64,000 nt of DNA from Nonomuraea spiralis (GTDB taxonomy: Bacteria; Actinomycetota; Actinomycetes; Streptosporangiales; Streptosporangiaceae), in the NCBI RefSeq assembly GCF_014648435.1, contig NZ_BMRC01000011.1, positions 248,001-312,000 on the forward strand, given 5' to 3'. The notes under the pieces are model-generated. The model was not told the DNA's origin, did not search any database, and worked only from the letters and a program-made list of their open reading frames with translations. The position numbers were made by a program, and so were the translations under genes. Positions 17,501 through 26,893 of this stretch are shown here, in pieces. Every line of letters begins with the position of its first letter. Within the stretch, counting starts at the first letter, position 1.

Positions 17501-17952
17501 TGCGTTTCACGCACGCGGGGGACGGGGTGGTCGTGTTCGACTCGCGCGGCCGTATGAGCACGTGGGACGCGGGCGGCCGGCGCCTGGTCGAGGAGACCGA
17601 GGGGTTCGCCTACGCCGGGACGCCCGCGTACTCGCCGGCCGAGGACCTCGTCGCGGTCGACGCGGGGGAGGGGCGCGTGCGCCTGATCGACCCGCGTACG
17701 GGCGCCGACCTCGGCCGGTCCGCGGACCCCGGCGGCGGCCTCGACCGGGACGAGGGCGAGCTGCTGTCGGTCGCCTTCACCCCCGACGGCTCGCACGTCC
17801 TGACCGTGGACGCGGGGGGCACCGTCGGGCGGGTCCCGGCCGCCGCCGGCCTGGTCGAGCGGATGGTCTGCGACCGCGCCGGGCGCGCGCTGACCGAACG
17901 GGAGTGGCGCACGTACGTGCCCGCGCTGCCCTACCGGCCCGTCTGCGGCTGA
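14581..17952 (+). CDS. Transmembrane Ser/Thr protein kinase with WD40 repeats
   Basis: A 1123-residue protein. Residues 10-270 form a Hanks-type kinase with glycine loop 'LGVGGQGVV' (from residue 21), lysine K43 in 'VAIKVL', catalytic 'HRDLKPDN' (D131), 'DFG' (D148) and 'GTPTYMAPE', so it should be active. Residues 300-450 resemble the winged-helix segment found after nSTAND1 NTPases ('LAPAERELAPEVFLRLFTVD'). One transmembrane helix lies at about 455-476, and the remainder is WD40-like repeats ('LSPSGRTLVAATARRARAWD', 'FSPDGGRVALVLD'). It ends 'YVPALPYRPVCG', a tail shared with the WD40 protein at 19400-21613. Start GTG 14581 is the best-placed codon but has no clear ribosome site. Confidence 0.88.
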   Translation: MNVLTAEDPQRLGDYWLAGRLGVGGQGVVYEGYAEDGARVAIKVLHGDEAGRLAKEAETARRVASFCTARVLAAELDGPRPYIVSEYVAGPSLRQAIAGGRRFLGGDLHRLATAVATALTAIHEAGVVHRDLKPDNVLLGPDGPRVIDFGIARTAEMSLTATGLVTGTPTYMAPEVFGGQRAGAPADVFAWGCVVLYAATGTDPFEAESLGGVMHRVLSATPDLSAVPESLRPLVSAALSKEPGLRPEARQLLLALVSGDGGLDTGRLLERGRAAARVAGTGGDPALGTLAEDSYELLAPAERELAPEVFLRLFTVDGQGELTIRRARLDELVAGRPAGEVPAVTRILEVFAYLLGRDGEQVWLARPALPHAWPRLRRWIEANREGLAVHAPILAAVRRWDEGGRRDGGLFHGTMLDEALNWAATVRRDIRLSQAERDFLESSARLGKRRARRARLLTLSLAGLLVVALAAGGMAVQQSRVAAARADELHDRLTTSESTRLAARSEAAGRDDPVLAGLLAVAAWRLRATPQARAALTAALARRERGMFRDPAAARGTLRALAADGRTLVSVGQDAARLWDVRTGRRTTLISGLGLGGERVTDIGLSPSGRTLVAATARRARAWDTATGRPISTWPRRRSRDLTEGWTDAVRRHEGRKVIVRPDDSGQWNVADAADPAARRGTQSPDGRWLAMSGDGTLTLTQLKEGWTEEVGEGTEGAWNKGGPVFDRSGRLLATVTDTTVQFWRLPDTHLLSAVPVRGDGDTGTPPAAAFDGTTFRYLVGDQVFAVDVADLLTEPAEGPPYERADFGEDGLHLVMDGTLHPVGKGGPVQGGTSGRLPASDALGFSRDGRRLALLSGHDVTVLDTATRKPVAAFTAGTGGTRPQVVRFSPDGGRVALVLDGPGSGTDAVELWDWQARRRLWSTRAGGVVDLAFSPDGGRLALTGLDVRLLRAADGKAAGSPFGAYGQGVLGNWVRFTHAGDGVVVFDSRGRMSTWDAGGRRLVEETEGFAYAGTPAYSPAEDLVAVDAGEGRVRLIDPRTGADLGRSADPGGGLDRDEGELLSVAFTPDGSHVLTVDAGGTVGRVPAAAGLVERMVCDRAGRALTEREWRTYVPALPYRPVCG

Positions 17953-17966
17953 GCCGCAGGGGGGGC

Positions 17967-19346
<1,380 letters not shown>

Positions 19347-19399
19347 GCGGCGACCGTGCCAGGGCCCGCTGCCAGATCTCTGTCAGCGCCCTGCCGAAC

Positions 19400-21613
19400 C
19401 TAGGGACAGGGCGGCCGGTACGGGACGTCGCCGAAGTACCGCCGCCACCCCACCCGCGTGAGGGGCACCCCGGCGACCTCGCACACCCGCGCGGCCACCC
19501 CCTCCGGCCGCAGGTCCCACAACCGCAGGTCGCGCCCGGCGGCCGAGACGAGCGTGCGGTCGTCGGCGTACAGGACGGTGCCCAGGTCGGGGTGGGTCAG
19601 CTCGGCGATCAGCCGCCCGGCGCGCAGGTCCCACAGGCGGGTGGTGCCCGAGACGTCCGTGGTGGCCAGGGCCGCGCCGTCGGGGCTGAACCCGGCGACC
19701 CCCACGGTGTCGCCGTGGCCGCGCAGGGCCGCCGGGCGCGGCGCGTGCCGGGGGTCGGCGATGCTCCAGACGCGGGCGGTCCGGTCGCGGCCGGTGCTGA
19801 CGAGCACGTCGCCCTTGGGGCCGAAGCGCACGCCGGCCACCGCGTCCTCGTGCTCCTCGTGGTGGGCGACCTCGTCGAGGGCGCGCCGGCGTACGTCCCA
19901 CAGCCGTACGCCGCGGTCGGCCCCGCCGCTGGCCAGCAGGCTGCCGTCGGGGCTGAAGTCGAGGGCGCCGACGTCGCCGAAGCCGTCCCGGGCGGCCAGG
20001 CGGCGGGGCCGGGCGGCGACGTCCCAGAGCAGCAGCCGGCCGGCGTGGTCGCCGGTGGCGAGGGTACGGCCGTCGGGGCTGAGCGCGGCGGCCGCGAGCC
20101 CACGTACCGGCAGGCGGGCGTGCCGGGCGGGGGCGTACCGGTCGCGCAGGTCCCACACGGTCACGGCCTCGCCGTCCTCGACGGTGGCCAGGCGGCGGGC
20201 GTCGCCGCTCATGGCCATCCGGGTGGTTGGTGGAACGTTCCAGCGCGACAGCAGAATGCGGTGCCAGGGGTCACGGACGTCCCACAGCGCGCCGCCGCGT
20301 GCGCCGGTCGTGGCCATCAAGGTCCGGTCCCGGCTCAGGACCAGGCCGGTCGCCGGGTCGGGCACGCGGGCCGCGTGGTGCCACTGGTAGAAGGCGCCGG
20401 CCACGGACCCGGCGGCCAGCGCCTGCCCGTCGGAGGCGAAGGCCAGGCCGAGGACCCGGTCGGGGTGCCGGAACGAGGTGACCTGCGCGCGGGTGGCGAG
20501 GCTCCACAGGCGGACCGTCCGGTCGTCGCCGGCGGTGGCCAGGGTGGCGCCGTCGGGGCTGAACGCCAGGGCGCCGGCGGGGGCGCCGTACCGGGTGGGC
20601 CTGCCGCAGCGGCGGGCGTCGAGGCGGCAGAGCCAGGTGCCGCGTTCCGGGGCGGACCAGGCCAGCGTGCCGCCGTCGGGGCTGATCGCGAGCGCGGCGG
20701 GGCCGTTCCTGGCGCCGGTCCTGATCGTGTCCGCGGGGGTGGCGGGCGTGGCGGGATCCCACACACGTACGCTTCCGTCGCCGTGGCCGGTGACCACCGT
20801 GTCGTCGCCGACGGCGAAGCGGGTGACCCGGGCGGAGGTGCGTACCGAAGGAAGCGGGACCGGCTTGCCGGCCAGGCTCCACCGCCGGACGCCGCGCGCG
20901 GCGGCGGCGAGCACCGTGCGGCCGTCCGGCGTGAACGCCGCCGCGGCCGCGCCGGGCAGGGCGGCGACGTGGCGGGGGCGGGCGGGGTTCACGACGTTCC
21001 ACAACTCGACGCCGCGCCGGGTGGCCGCGAGCAGCACCCGGTCCCCGCCGGCCGGACGGAAGGCGAGCGCGCCCACCGGCCCGCCGGCGGTGCGCGGCAG
21101 GGTGGCGAGCGGGGTGCGGCGGCGCGGGTCGGCGGCGTCCCACAACTCGACCACGCCGTTGTCGGCGCCGGTCGCGAGCACGGCGCGGTCCTGGCTGTAC
21201 GCGATCATCCGCAGCCGGTCGCCGGAGGAACGCAGCCGGGTGGCGTACGGCTCGGCGCTGTTGAGCAGCGCGCCGCGGGTCCGCGGGGTGTCGGCCAGGT
21301 CGTGGGCGGCCACCGACACCTGCGCGGCCAGCTCCGGATCGGTCGCCCGCAGCGCACGTGCCTGGTCGGCGGCCCGTTCGGCGAGCGCCGTGACGCGCGC
21401 GGCGTCGGCCCGCCCGCTCTCCCGCCACGCCAGCCCGGCCGCCGCCCCGGCCACCACCACCAGCGCCGCGAGCGCCAGCAGCAGCCCCCGCACCTCCCGG
21501 ACGACGGCGAACCACCCGGTCCCGCCCGCCGCGAACGGCCCGGGAAACAGGCACGGATCCCGTGCGCATCGCCCCCACGCTCGCCCCAGCCTTGCCCCGA
21601 ACCCCTCGTCCAT
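19400..21613 (-). CDS. Membrane-anchored WD40 repeat protein
   Basis: A 737-residue protein: short cytoplasmic N-terminus, one transmembrane helix ('LLLALAALVVVAGAAAGLAW', about residues 44-63), a helical linker 'ALAERAADQARALRATDPEL', then at least ten WD40-like blades, e.g. 'LAFSPDGATLATAGDDRTVR' and 'LDFSPDGSLLASGGADRGVR'. It corresponds to the C-terminal half of an nSTAND1-WD40 protein without its NTPase, and ends 'YFGDVPYRPPCP', like the kinase at 14581-17952. ATG 21613 has GGG five bases upstream; GTG 21619 is an alternative. Likely a scaffold; partner unknown. Confidence 0.82.
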   Translation of the reverse strand: MDEGFGARLGRAWGRCARDPCLFPGPFAAGGTGWFAVVREVRGLLLALAALVVVAGAAAGLAWRESGRADAARVTALAERAADQARALRATDPELAAQVSVAAHDLADTPRTRGALLNSAEPYATRLRSSGDRLRMIAYSQDRAVLATGADNGVVELWDAADPRRRTPLATLPRTAGGPVGALAFRPAGGDRVLLAATRRGVELWNVVNPARPRHVAALPGAAAAAFTPDGRTVLAAAARGVRRWSLAGKPVPLPSVRTSARVTRFAVGDDTVVTGHGDGSVRVWDPATPATPADTIRTGARNGPAALAISPDGGTLAWSAPERGTWLCRLDARRCGRPTRYGAPAGALAFSPDGATLATAGDDRTVRLWSLATRAQVTSFRHPDRVLGLAFASDGQALAAGSVAGAFYQWHHAARVPDPATGLVLSRDRTLMATTGARGGALWDVRDPWHRILLSRWNVPPTTRMAMSGDARRLATVEDGEAVTVWDLRDRYAPARHARLPVRGLAAAALSPDGRTLATGDHAGRLLLWDVAARPRRLAARDGFGDVGALDFSPDGSLLASGGADRGVRLWDVRRRALDEVAHHEEHEDAVAGVRFGPKGDVLVSTGRDRTARVWSIADPRHAPRPAALRGHGDTVGVAGFSPDGAALATTDVSGTTRLWDLRAGRLIAELTHPDLGTVLYADDRTLVSAAGRDLRLWDLRPEGVAARVCEVAGVPLTRVGWRRYFGDVPYRPPCP

Positions 21614-21723
21614 GCGCACCCGTCCCGTAACCCAGCGAAGTCGATCGAGGACTCAGGGTACGCGCGCCCACTCGATGGCGTCCGCCGGTCGAGAACCCCG
21701 GGTACGGCCGGAAAACGCGGGCC

Positions 21724-22506
21724 TCAGCGCTTGCGGCCGACGCCCGCGTAGTAGACGGCCTCCCGGTCGGCGTACAGCGTCTCGGGGGCGGGACGCCAGC
21801 GCGGCAGCGGGACCACGCCCGGCTCCAGCAGCTCCAGCCCGTCGAAGAAGCTCGTGACCTCCTCCAGGGTGCGCAGCGTCATGGGCGCGCCGCCGCTCTC
21901 GTTCCAGTGGCGGACGCCCTCTTCGAGCTGCCTGCCGACGAGCCCGTGGGAGATGGCCAGGTGGCTGCCCGGGGCCATGGGGGCCAGCAGCTCGGCGATG
22001 ATCGACCGGGCCTGGTCGGTGCCGGGCAGGAAGTCGACGACGCCGAGCAGCGTCAGCCCGATCGGCCGGTCGAAGTCGAGGTGCTCGCCGGCGGCGGCCA
22101 GGATCTTGCCGGGCTCGCGCAGGTCGGCGTCGATGAAGGCGGTCGTGCCCGTGGGCGCGGCGCGCAGCAGCGCCCGCGCGTGCGCGAGGACCATGGGGTC
22201 GTTGTCGACGTACACGACGTTGCTGTCGGGGGCCACCGCCTGGGCGACCTGGTGGGTGTTGTCCGCCGTGGGGATGCCGGTGCCGATGTCCAGGAACTGC
22301 CGGATGCCCGCCTCCCCGGCCATGTACCGCACCGCCCGCCCGAGGAACTCCCTGTTCGTACGCGCCAGCACCGGCAGGTCCGGTACGGCGGCCAGGATCT
22401 GCTCGCTCACCACCCGGTCGATCTCGTAGTTGTCCTTGCCACCCAGCCACAGGTCGTAGATGCGGGCTGGGCTCGGAACATCGGTGTTCAGCGAACGTTC
22501 GCTCAT
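21724..22506 (-). CDS. SAM-dependent methyltransferase (Methyltransf_19/DUF574)
   Basis: A 260-residue actinobacterial methyltransferase family protein. The family opening 'PSPARIYDLWLGGKDNYEID' is unmistakable; the SAM-binding glycine motif is 'FLDIGTGIPT' and the acidic residue after strand 2 is in 'VVYVDNDPMVLAHAR'. Members are abundant in Streptomyces and relatives; substrates are unknown. It is transcribed leftward as a single gene. About 90 bases (22507-22599) separate it from the TetR gene and hold no clear feature. Confidence 0.9.
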   Translation of the reverse strand: MSERSLNTDVPSPARIYDLWLGGKDNYEIDRVVSEQILAAVPDLPVLARTNREFLGRAVRYMAGEAGIRQFLDIGTGIPTADNTHQVAQAVAPDSNVVYVDNDPMVLAHARALLRAAPTGTTAFIDADLREPGKILAAAGEHLDFDRPIGLTLLGVVDFLPGTDQARSIIAELLAPMAPGSHLAISHGLVGRQLEEGVRHWNESGGAPMTLRTLEEVTSFFDGLELLEPGVVPLPRWRPAPETLYADREAVYYAGVGRKR

Positions 22507-22599
22507 CGCGACGCCTTCCGGACGAAAGGGACTACCTGAAAGATCGTAGCCCCAAGATCCCTTCCGGCGCCCCCGTCCGGCCGGCCTGATCCGGACGGG

Positions 22600-23199
22600 T
22601 CAGAGCAGGCGTCTCTGCACCACGTCGGCGATGGCCGTGGTCACGATCCACTGGACGGCGGCGGCGTCGGGCGGATCGTCCTCGCGGCCGGCGAACAGCA
22701 GGTGGCCGCTGCCGATCAGGGTGAGCGCCAGGGCGTCGACGTCGGCGTCGACCGCGATGCGGCCCATCTCGCGCTCGGCGGTCAGGTAGGCGGCGATCAT
22801 GGACGTGGCCTCGGACAGGACCGGGATGCCCGTGGACCCGGCCAGGCGCAGGCGGGCGCGCAGCCCGTCGCGGGCGATGACGAGGCTGACGACGGCCACG
22901 GCGACCGAACCGAACAGCTCCAGCAGCGCGAGCGTGAGGTTCTCGGCGACGGTGGCCGTGCCGGCGTCCTCGCGCAGGGCGGCGGCCTGGGCCTCGACCC
23001 GGCGGATGCGGTCGGTCACCAGCTCGGCGAGGAAGGCGTCGAAGTCGGCGAAGTGCCGGTGGAGCACGCCCTTGGCGCAGCCCGCCTCGGCGGTGACCGC
23101 GCGGCTGGTCAGCGCGTTGGGGCCGTCTCTGAGCAGGATGCGCTCGGCGGCGTCGAAGAGCTGCTCGCGCACGTCGCGGAGCGCTACGCCTGTGGGCAC
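22600..23199 (-). CDS. TetR/AcrR-family transcriptional regulator
   Basis: Repressor of 199 residues. The N-terminal helix-turn-helix covers 'REQLFDAAERILLRDGPNAL' and 'TSRAVTAEAGCAKGVLHRHF', and the C-terminal helices form the ligand domain. GTG at 23199 follows AAGGAG. It is divergent from the methyltransferase gene at 23274, and the space between holds two tandem 18-bp palindromes (23245-23282), the likely binding sites. It therefore probably represses that methyltransferase and itself. The inducer is unknown. Confidence 0.9.
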   Translation of the reverse strand: MPTGVALRDVREQLFDAAERILLRDGPNALTSRAVTAEAGCAKGVLHRHFADFDAFLAELVTDRIRRVEAQAAALREDAGTATVAENLTLALLELFGSVAVAVVSLVIARDGLRARLRLAGSTGIPVLSEATSMIAAYLTAEREMGRIAVDADVDALALTLIGSGHLLFAGREDDPPDAAAVQWIVTTAIADVVQRRLL

Positions 23200-23244
23200 C
23201 GAGCCTGTCTCCTTCTTCCGGCGAACCCCTGCCCAGCCTAGACG

Positions 23245-23282
23245 AGTGGGCGCGTGCCCATTAGAGTGGGCGCATGCCCACT
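23245..23282. promoter_or_regulatory. Tandem TetR operators overlapping a start codon
   Basis: Two 18-bp palindromes lie side by side: AGTGGGC-GCGT-GCCCATT at 23245-23262 (one mismatch) and AGTGGGC-GCAT-GCCCACT at 23265-23282 (perfect arms). Their centres are 20 bp apart, about two helical turns. The second contains the ATG (23274) of the methyltransferase gene, which has no ribosome site and may be leaderless, with TAGACG (23239) and TTAGAG (23261) as weak -35/-10 boxes. Repressor binding here would block both initiation and the start codon region. Confidence 0.7.
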
Positions 23283-24101
23283 ACTGCGACAGGGGCCCCA
23301 GAGCCCTCCCGGAACGAGCCACACCAGCAGCGCCGGATGGCCGAGTCCTTCGGCGCCGACGCCGACCGCTACGACCGGACCCGCCCCCGTTACCCGGAGG
23401 CGATGGTGACCAGGGTCGCCGCGTCCCTGCCCGGCCCGTACGTGCTCGACGTCGGCATCGGCACCGGCATCGCGGCCCGGCAGTTCCAGGCGGCCGGCTG
23501 TGAGGTGTTCGGGGTGGATGTCGACGCCCGGATGGCCGGGCTCGCCCGCCGTGACGGCATCGAGGTGGAGGTGTCCGCCTTCGAGTCGTGGGACCCGGCC
23601 GGGCGCACGTTCGACGGGGTCGTCGCCGGGCAGACCTGGCACTGGATCGACCCGGTGGCGGGCGCGGCCAAGGCGGCCGAGGTCCTGCGGCCCGGCGGCC
23701 GGCTCGCGCTGTTCTGGAACGTGTTCCAGCCGCCCGCCGCGCTGGGCGACGCCTTCGCCGAGGTCTACCGCCGTGTGCTGCCCGGCATGCCCTCGCTCGC
23801 CCAGGCCGGTCCGGCCGTGGGCATGTACCTGTCGCTGCTCGACAAGATCGCCGACGGCATCCGGGCGGCGGGCGCGTTCGGCGAGCCGGAGGAGTGGCGG
23901 TACGACTGGGAGCGGGTCTACACCCGTGACGAGTGGCTGGAGCAGGTGCCCACGCACGGCCCCGCCACCGGGCTGCCGCCGGAGCAGCTTCGGGAACTGC
24001 TGGACGGCCTCGGCGCCGCCGTCGACGCGGCGGGCGGCGCGTTCACCGTCCACTACGACGTCCTGGTGCTCACCGCCGTCCGGGCCGCGGGGGCCGAGTA
24101 G
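23274..24101 (+). CDS. Class I SAM-dependent methyltransferase
   Basis: A 275-residue methyltransferase (Methyltransf_11/25 type). Motif I is 'VLDVGIGTGIAARQFQAAG', the acidic ribose-binding residue lies in 'VFGVDVDARMAG', and the downstream 'DGVVAGQTWHWIDPVAGAAK' and 'LRPGGRLALFWN' are typical of the family that includes UbiE-like enzymes. ATG 23274 lies within the second palindrome of the operator and lacks a ribosome site, pointing to a leaderless message controlled by the divergent TetR. Substrate unknown; resistance or detoxification by methylation is possible. Confidence 0.87.
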   Translation: MPTTATGAPEPSRNEPHQQRRMAESFGADADRYDRTRPRYPEAMVTRVAASLPGPYVLDVGIGTGIAARQFQAAGCEVFGVDVDARMAGLARRDGIEVEVSAFESWDPAGRTFDGVVAGQTWHWIDPVAGAAKAAEVLRPGGRLALFWNVFQPPAALGDAFAEVYRRVLPGMPSLAQAGPAVGMYLSLLDKIADGIRAAGAFGEPEEWRYDWERVYTRDEWLEQVPTHGPATGLPPEQLRELLDGLGAAVDAAGGAFTVHYDVLVLTAVRAAGAE

Positions 24102-24108
24102 CCGCTGC

Positions 24109-25548
24109 TCAGGCCGGTTGCGGCGTCCTCGGTTCGGCCCTGGCCGGGGCGTAGAGGTCGAGCAGGCGAAGGGCCGGGGCGGTCATCATGGTGGTGATCA
24201 GGGCCATCAGCACGAGCACCGTGAACGTGCCGGGCGCGATCAGTCCCATGCTGAGCCCGGTGCTGAGCACGACGATCTCGGTGACGCCGCGGGCGTTCAT
24301 GAGCACGCCGAGCCCGAGCGCGAGCCGCCCCGGCATGCCGCCCGCCCAGGCGATCACCCCGGCCGCGCCCAGCTTGCCGAGGACCGCCGCGGCGAGCAGG
24401 ACGGCCCCACCCAGCAGCACCACCGGGTGGCCGAAGGCCAGGTGCACGTCGGTGCGCAGCCCGATCGAGGCGAAGAACACCGGCAGCAGCAGCGCGCGGT
24501 TGAGCGACCCGAGGCGTTCCGGCACCGTGCCGAGGACCCGGGTCTCGCGCGGGAACGCGACCCCCGCCAGGAGCGCGCCGAAGATCGCGTGCACGCCGAT
24601 GGCGTCGGTCGCCGCCGCCAGGGCGAAGATCAGGCCCAGGACGATCGCGAGCGCGGCGGGGGTGGGCAGCCTGCGCCCGTCGTACCGGGCGGCCAGGGCG
24701 GCGAGCCCGGGGCGTACGACGAGGACCACGACGAGCACCAGGGCGGCGGCCAGCGCCAGCGAGGTCAGCACGCCCGCGGGGGAGCCGGCGTGGGCCAGCG
24801 CGATCACCGCGGCCAGCGCGCACCAGGCGAGCACGTCGGCCAGGCCCGCGCAGAGGATGGCCAGCGAGCCCAGCCGGGTGACGGTCAGCCCCGCCTCCTG
24901 AAGGATCCTGGCCAGCACGGGGAACGCGGTGACGCTCAACGCGGTCCCGGCGAACAACACGAACGCCGTGCCCGAGGCCGACGGCCCGGCGAGCGCGTCG
25001 GCGAACGGGAGCGCGGCGACCGTCCCCAGGGCGAAGGGCACGACCATCATGGCCAGCGCGGCGACGCCCACCACCGTGCGCTGCCGGCCGAGGGCGGCGG
25101 GATCGAACTCCCGGCCCACGGTGAACATGAAGATCGCCAGCCCGGCCTGGGCCAGCAGTTCGAGTTGCGGCGCGACCCACCCGGGCAGGATCAGCGCCGA
25201 CACGCCCGGCGCCAGCGACCCCAGCGCGGACGGCCCCAGCAGCAGCCCGGCCACCATCTGACCCACCACGGACGGCTGCCCGGCCCGGCGCGCCAGGACG
25301 CCGCCCAGCGAGGCCAGCCCGCCGATGACCGCCACCGCGAGGGACAACCGCAGGATCGCCTGGGCCGGGGCCACCCCCGCGTGCGGGGCCGGCGCGGCAG
25401 CGTGCCCGGCCGGCTGCGCGCCCGGCCCGAACACGAGCAGGATCGCCACGCCGGCCACGGCGATCAGCAGCAGCGCGACCGCCAGGCCCCGGGCGGGGGC
25501 GGGCAGCAGGGCCTGTTCGGTGTCGTCGAGCGGGTCGTCTCCGCGCAT
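24109..25548 (-). CDS. adaE: Cation/H+ antiporter (CPA2/Kef type), AdaE-like
   Basis: A 479-residue polytopic membrane protein with about 13 hydrophobic segments, of the monovalent cation:proton antiporter-2 family ('QPSVVGQMVAGLLLGPSALG', 'GVHAIFGALLAGVAFPRETR', 'VLMNARGVTEIVVLSTG'). It has no C-terminal NAD-binding domain. It ends the leftward operon purC-like, SDR, hisG, MFS, antiporter. From memory, the Actinomadura 2'-chloropentostatin cluster carries a predicted cation/H+ antiporter, AdaE, reported to affect chlorination; this gene's place beside the same biosynthetic trio suggests the same role, perhaps ion or chloride supply. ATG 25548 follows GGAAGG. The symbol reflects context, not alignment. 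Confidence 0.72.
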   Translation of the reverse strand: MRGDDPLDDTEQALLPAPARGLAVALLLIAVAGVAILLVFGPGAQPAGHAAAPAPHAGVAPAQAILRLSLAVAVIGGLASLGGVLARRAGQPSVVGQMVAGLLLGPSALGSLAPGVSALILPGWVAPQLELLAQAGLAIFMFTVGREFDPAALGRQRTVVGVAALAMMVVPFALGTVAALPFADALAGPSASGTAFVLFAGTALSVTAFPVLARILQEAGLTVTRLGSLAILCAGLADVLAWCALAAVIALAHAGSPAGVLTSLALAAALVLVVVLVVRPGLAALAARYDGRRLPTPAALAIVLGLIFALAAATDAIGVHAIFGALLAGVAFPRETRVLGTVPERLGSLNRALLLPVFFASIGLRTDVHLAFGHPVVLLGGAVLLAAAVLGKLGAAGVIAWAGGMPGRLALGLGVLMNARGVTEIVVLSTGLSMGLIAPGTFTVLVLMALITTMMTAPALRLLDLYAPARAEPRTPQPA

Positions 25549-25613
25549 GGTCGCACCTTCCTGCGTACTCCGCGATGGGTTGCCCCGCCGAGGTCGGTCC
25601 GCGTCGGTCCGTG

Positions 25614-26822
25614 TCAGTCCGCGGCCGGGAGCGGCCGGGCCGCCCGCCTGCCGATCAGCAGCAGGGCGCCGACGGCGGCGAGGCTGCCGACGGCGATGAC
25701 GGGGATGAGCGCCGGGTAGCCCAGCTCGCCCGCCACCAGGCCGAACATCGGGGGGCCGAGCAGTGAGCCGAGGCTGCCGGCCTGGGCGATGACGCCGTTG
25801 CCGACGTCGGCGTGGTCGAGACGCTCCAGGACCAGGGGGAGCGCGGCGAAGACGAGGGCGCCCAGGAAGCCGTTCTCCATGGAGATGACGCCGGCGCCGG
25901 TGAGCGCCTCGCTGGAGGAGCCGCCGGAGTAGAGGATCCAGGCGGCCGGTACGACGAGGAGCCCCGACAGGGCCAGCACGCCAACCCGTACGCCCCTGCG
26001 CAGCAGGACGCCCACCGCCAGCCCGCCGGCCACGCCGAGCAGCGAGATGACCGAGGTCAGCGCGCCCGCGGCGGCGGCCGAGCGGCCGTACTGCTCGATG
26101 AGCAGGGTGGGCAGGAGCACGACCACCGGGATGGTCACCAGCGCGGTCAGGCAGAAGGCCCCGGCGAGCACGCCCGGCCAGGCCAGCTCCCGCGCCCGGG
26201 GGACCGGCCCGGCGGCCTGCCCCCCGGCGGCGCGCGGCAGCCGCACCCAGCTCACCACCGCCATGAGCAGCGTGAGCCCGGCGATCAGCCCCACCCAGCC
26301 GCGCCACCCCAGCGCGGAGCCCGCCGCGCCCCCGGCCAGCGTGGCGACCCCGAGCCCCACCGGGACGAACGTGGCCCACACGGACAGGGCGGTGCCGCGG
26401 TCACGTTCGTGGGCCAGGCGCAGGATCAGCGCCGGGCAGGAGATGGTGACCAGGACGTAGCCGACGCCCTCGACGCCGCGGGCGATGAGCAGCCAGGCGA
26501 AGTCGTTCGCCGCCATGCTCGCCGCGCCCGCCAGGGCGATCGTGGCCAGCCCGGCGACCAGCGACCTCTCGGTGCCGAAACGGCGGACGAGGTAGCCGGC
26601 GGGCAGGCCGACGACGGCCCCGACGCCGACCACCGCCGAGATCACCCAGCCCAGCTCCGACAGCGACAACCCGAGCTGGGCCGCCACGTCGGGACCGACC
26701 GAGGAGAACTTGCCGAGGCTCACCGCCGCGACCACCCCGCCGGCGTAGACGATGAGGATCGTCAGCCAAGGGGAGCGCCGAGGGGGCGCCTCCGAGATGT
26801 CTGCCACCGGCCGGGGGTCCAT
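25614..26822 (-). CDS. MFS transporter (probable nucleoside exporter)
   Basis: Major facilitator protein of 402 residues with 12 predicted helices and the loop 2-3 motif 'GLPAGYLVRRFGTERS'. ATG at 26822 is chosen because GGAG lies five bases upstream; the frame is open further upstream but would run into the hisG end. It lies 71 bases after hisG in the leftward operon with the pentostatin-type genes, and 65 bases before the antiporter. An export or self-protection role for the nucleoside product is likely from context; the cargo is not shown by sequence. Confidence 0.85.
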   Translation of the reverse strand: MDPRPVADISEAPPRRSPWLTILIVYAGGVVAAVSLGKFSSVGPDVAAQLGLSLSELGWVISAVVGVGAVVGLPAGYLVRRFGTERSLVAGLATIALAGAASMAANDFAWLLIARGVEGVGYVLVTISCPALILRLAHERDRGTALSVWATFVPVGLGVATLAGGAAGSALGWRGWVGLIAGLTLLMAVVSWVRLPRAAGGQAAGPVPRARELAWPGVLAGAFCLTALVTIPVVVLLPTLLIEQYGRSAAAAGALTSVISLLGVAGGLAVGVLLRRGVRVGVLALSGLLVVPAAWILYSGGSSSEALTGAGVISMENGFLGALVFAALPLVLERLDHADVGNGVIAQAGSLGSLLGPPMFGLVAGELGYPALIPVIAVGSLAAVGALLLIGRRAARPLPAAD

Positions 26823-26893
26823 GAGTCTCCTTCGCACTGCGTCGCGCGGGCCAGGGTTCCCACGTCCGATCTTCGCCATGCGGGCGGCGCCGA

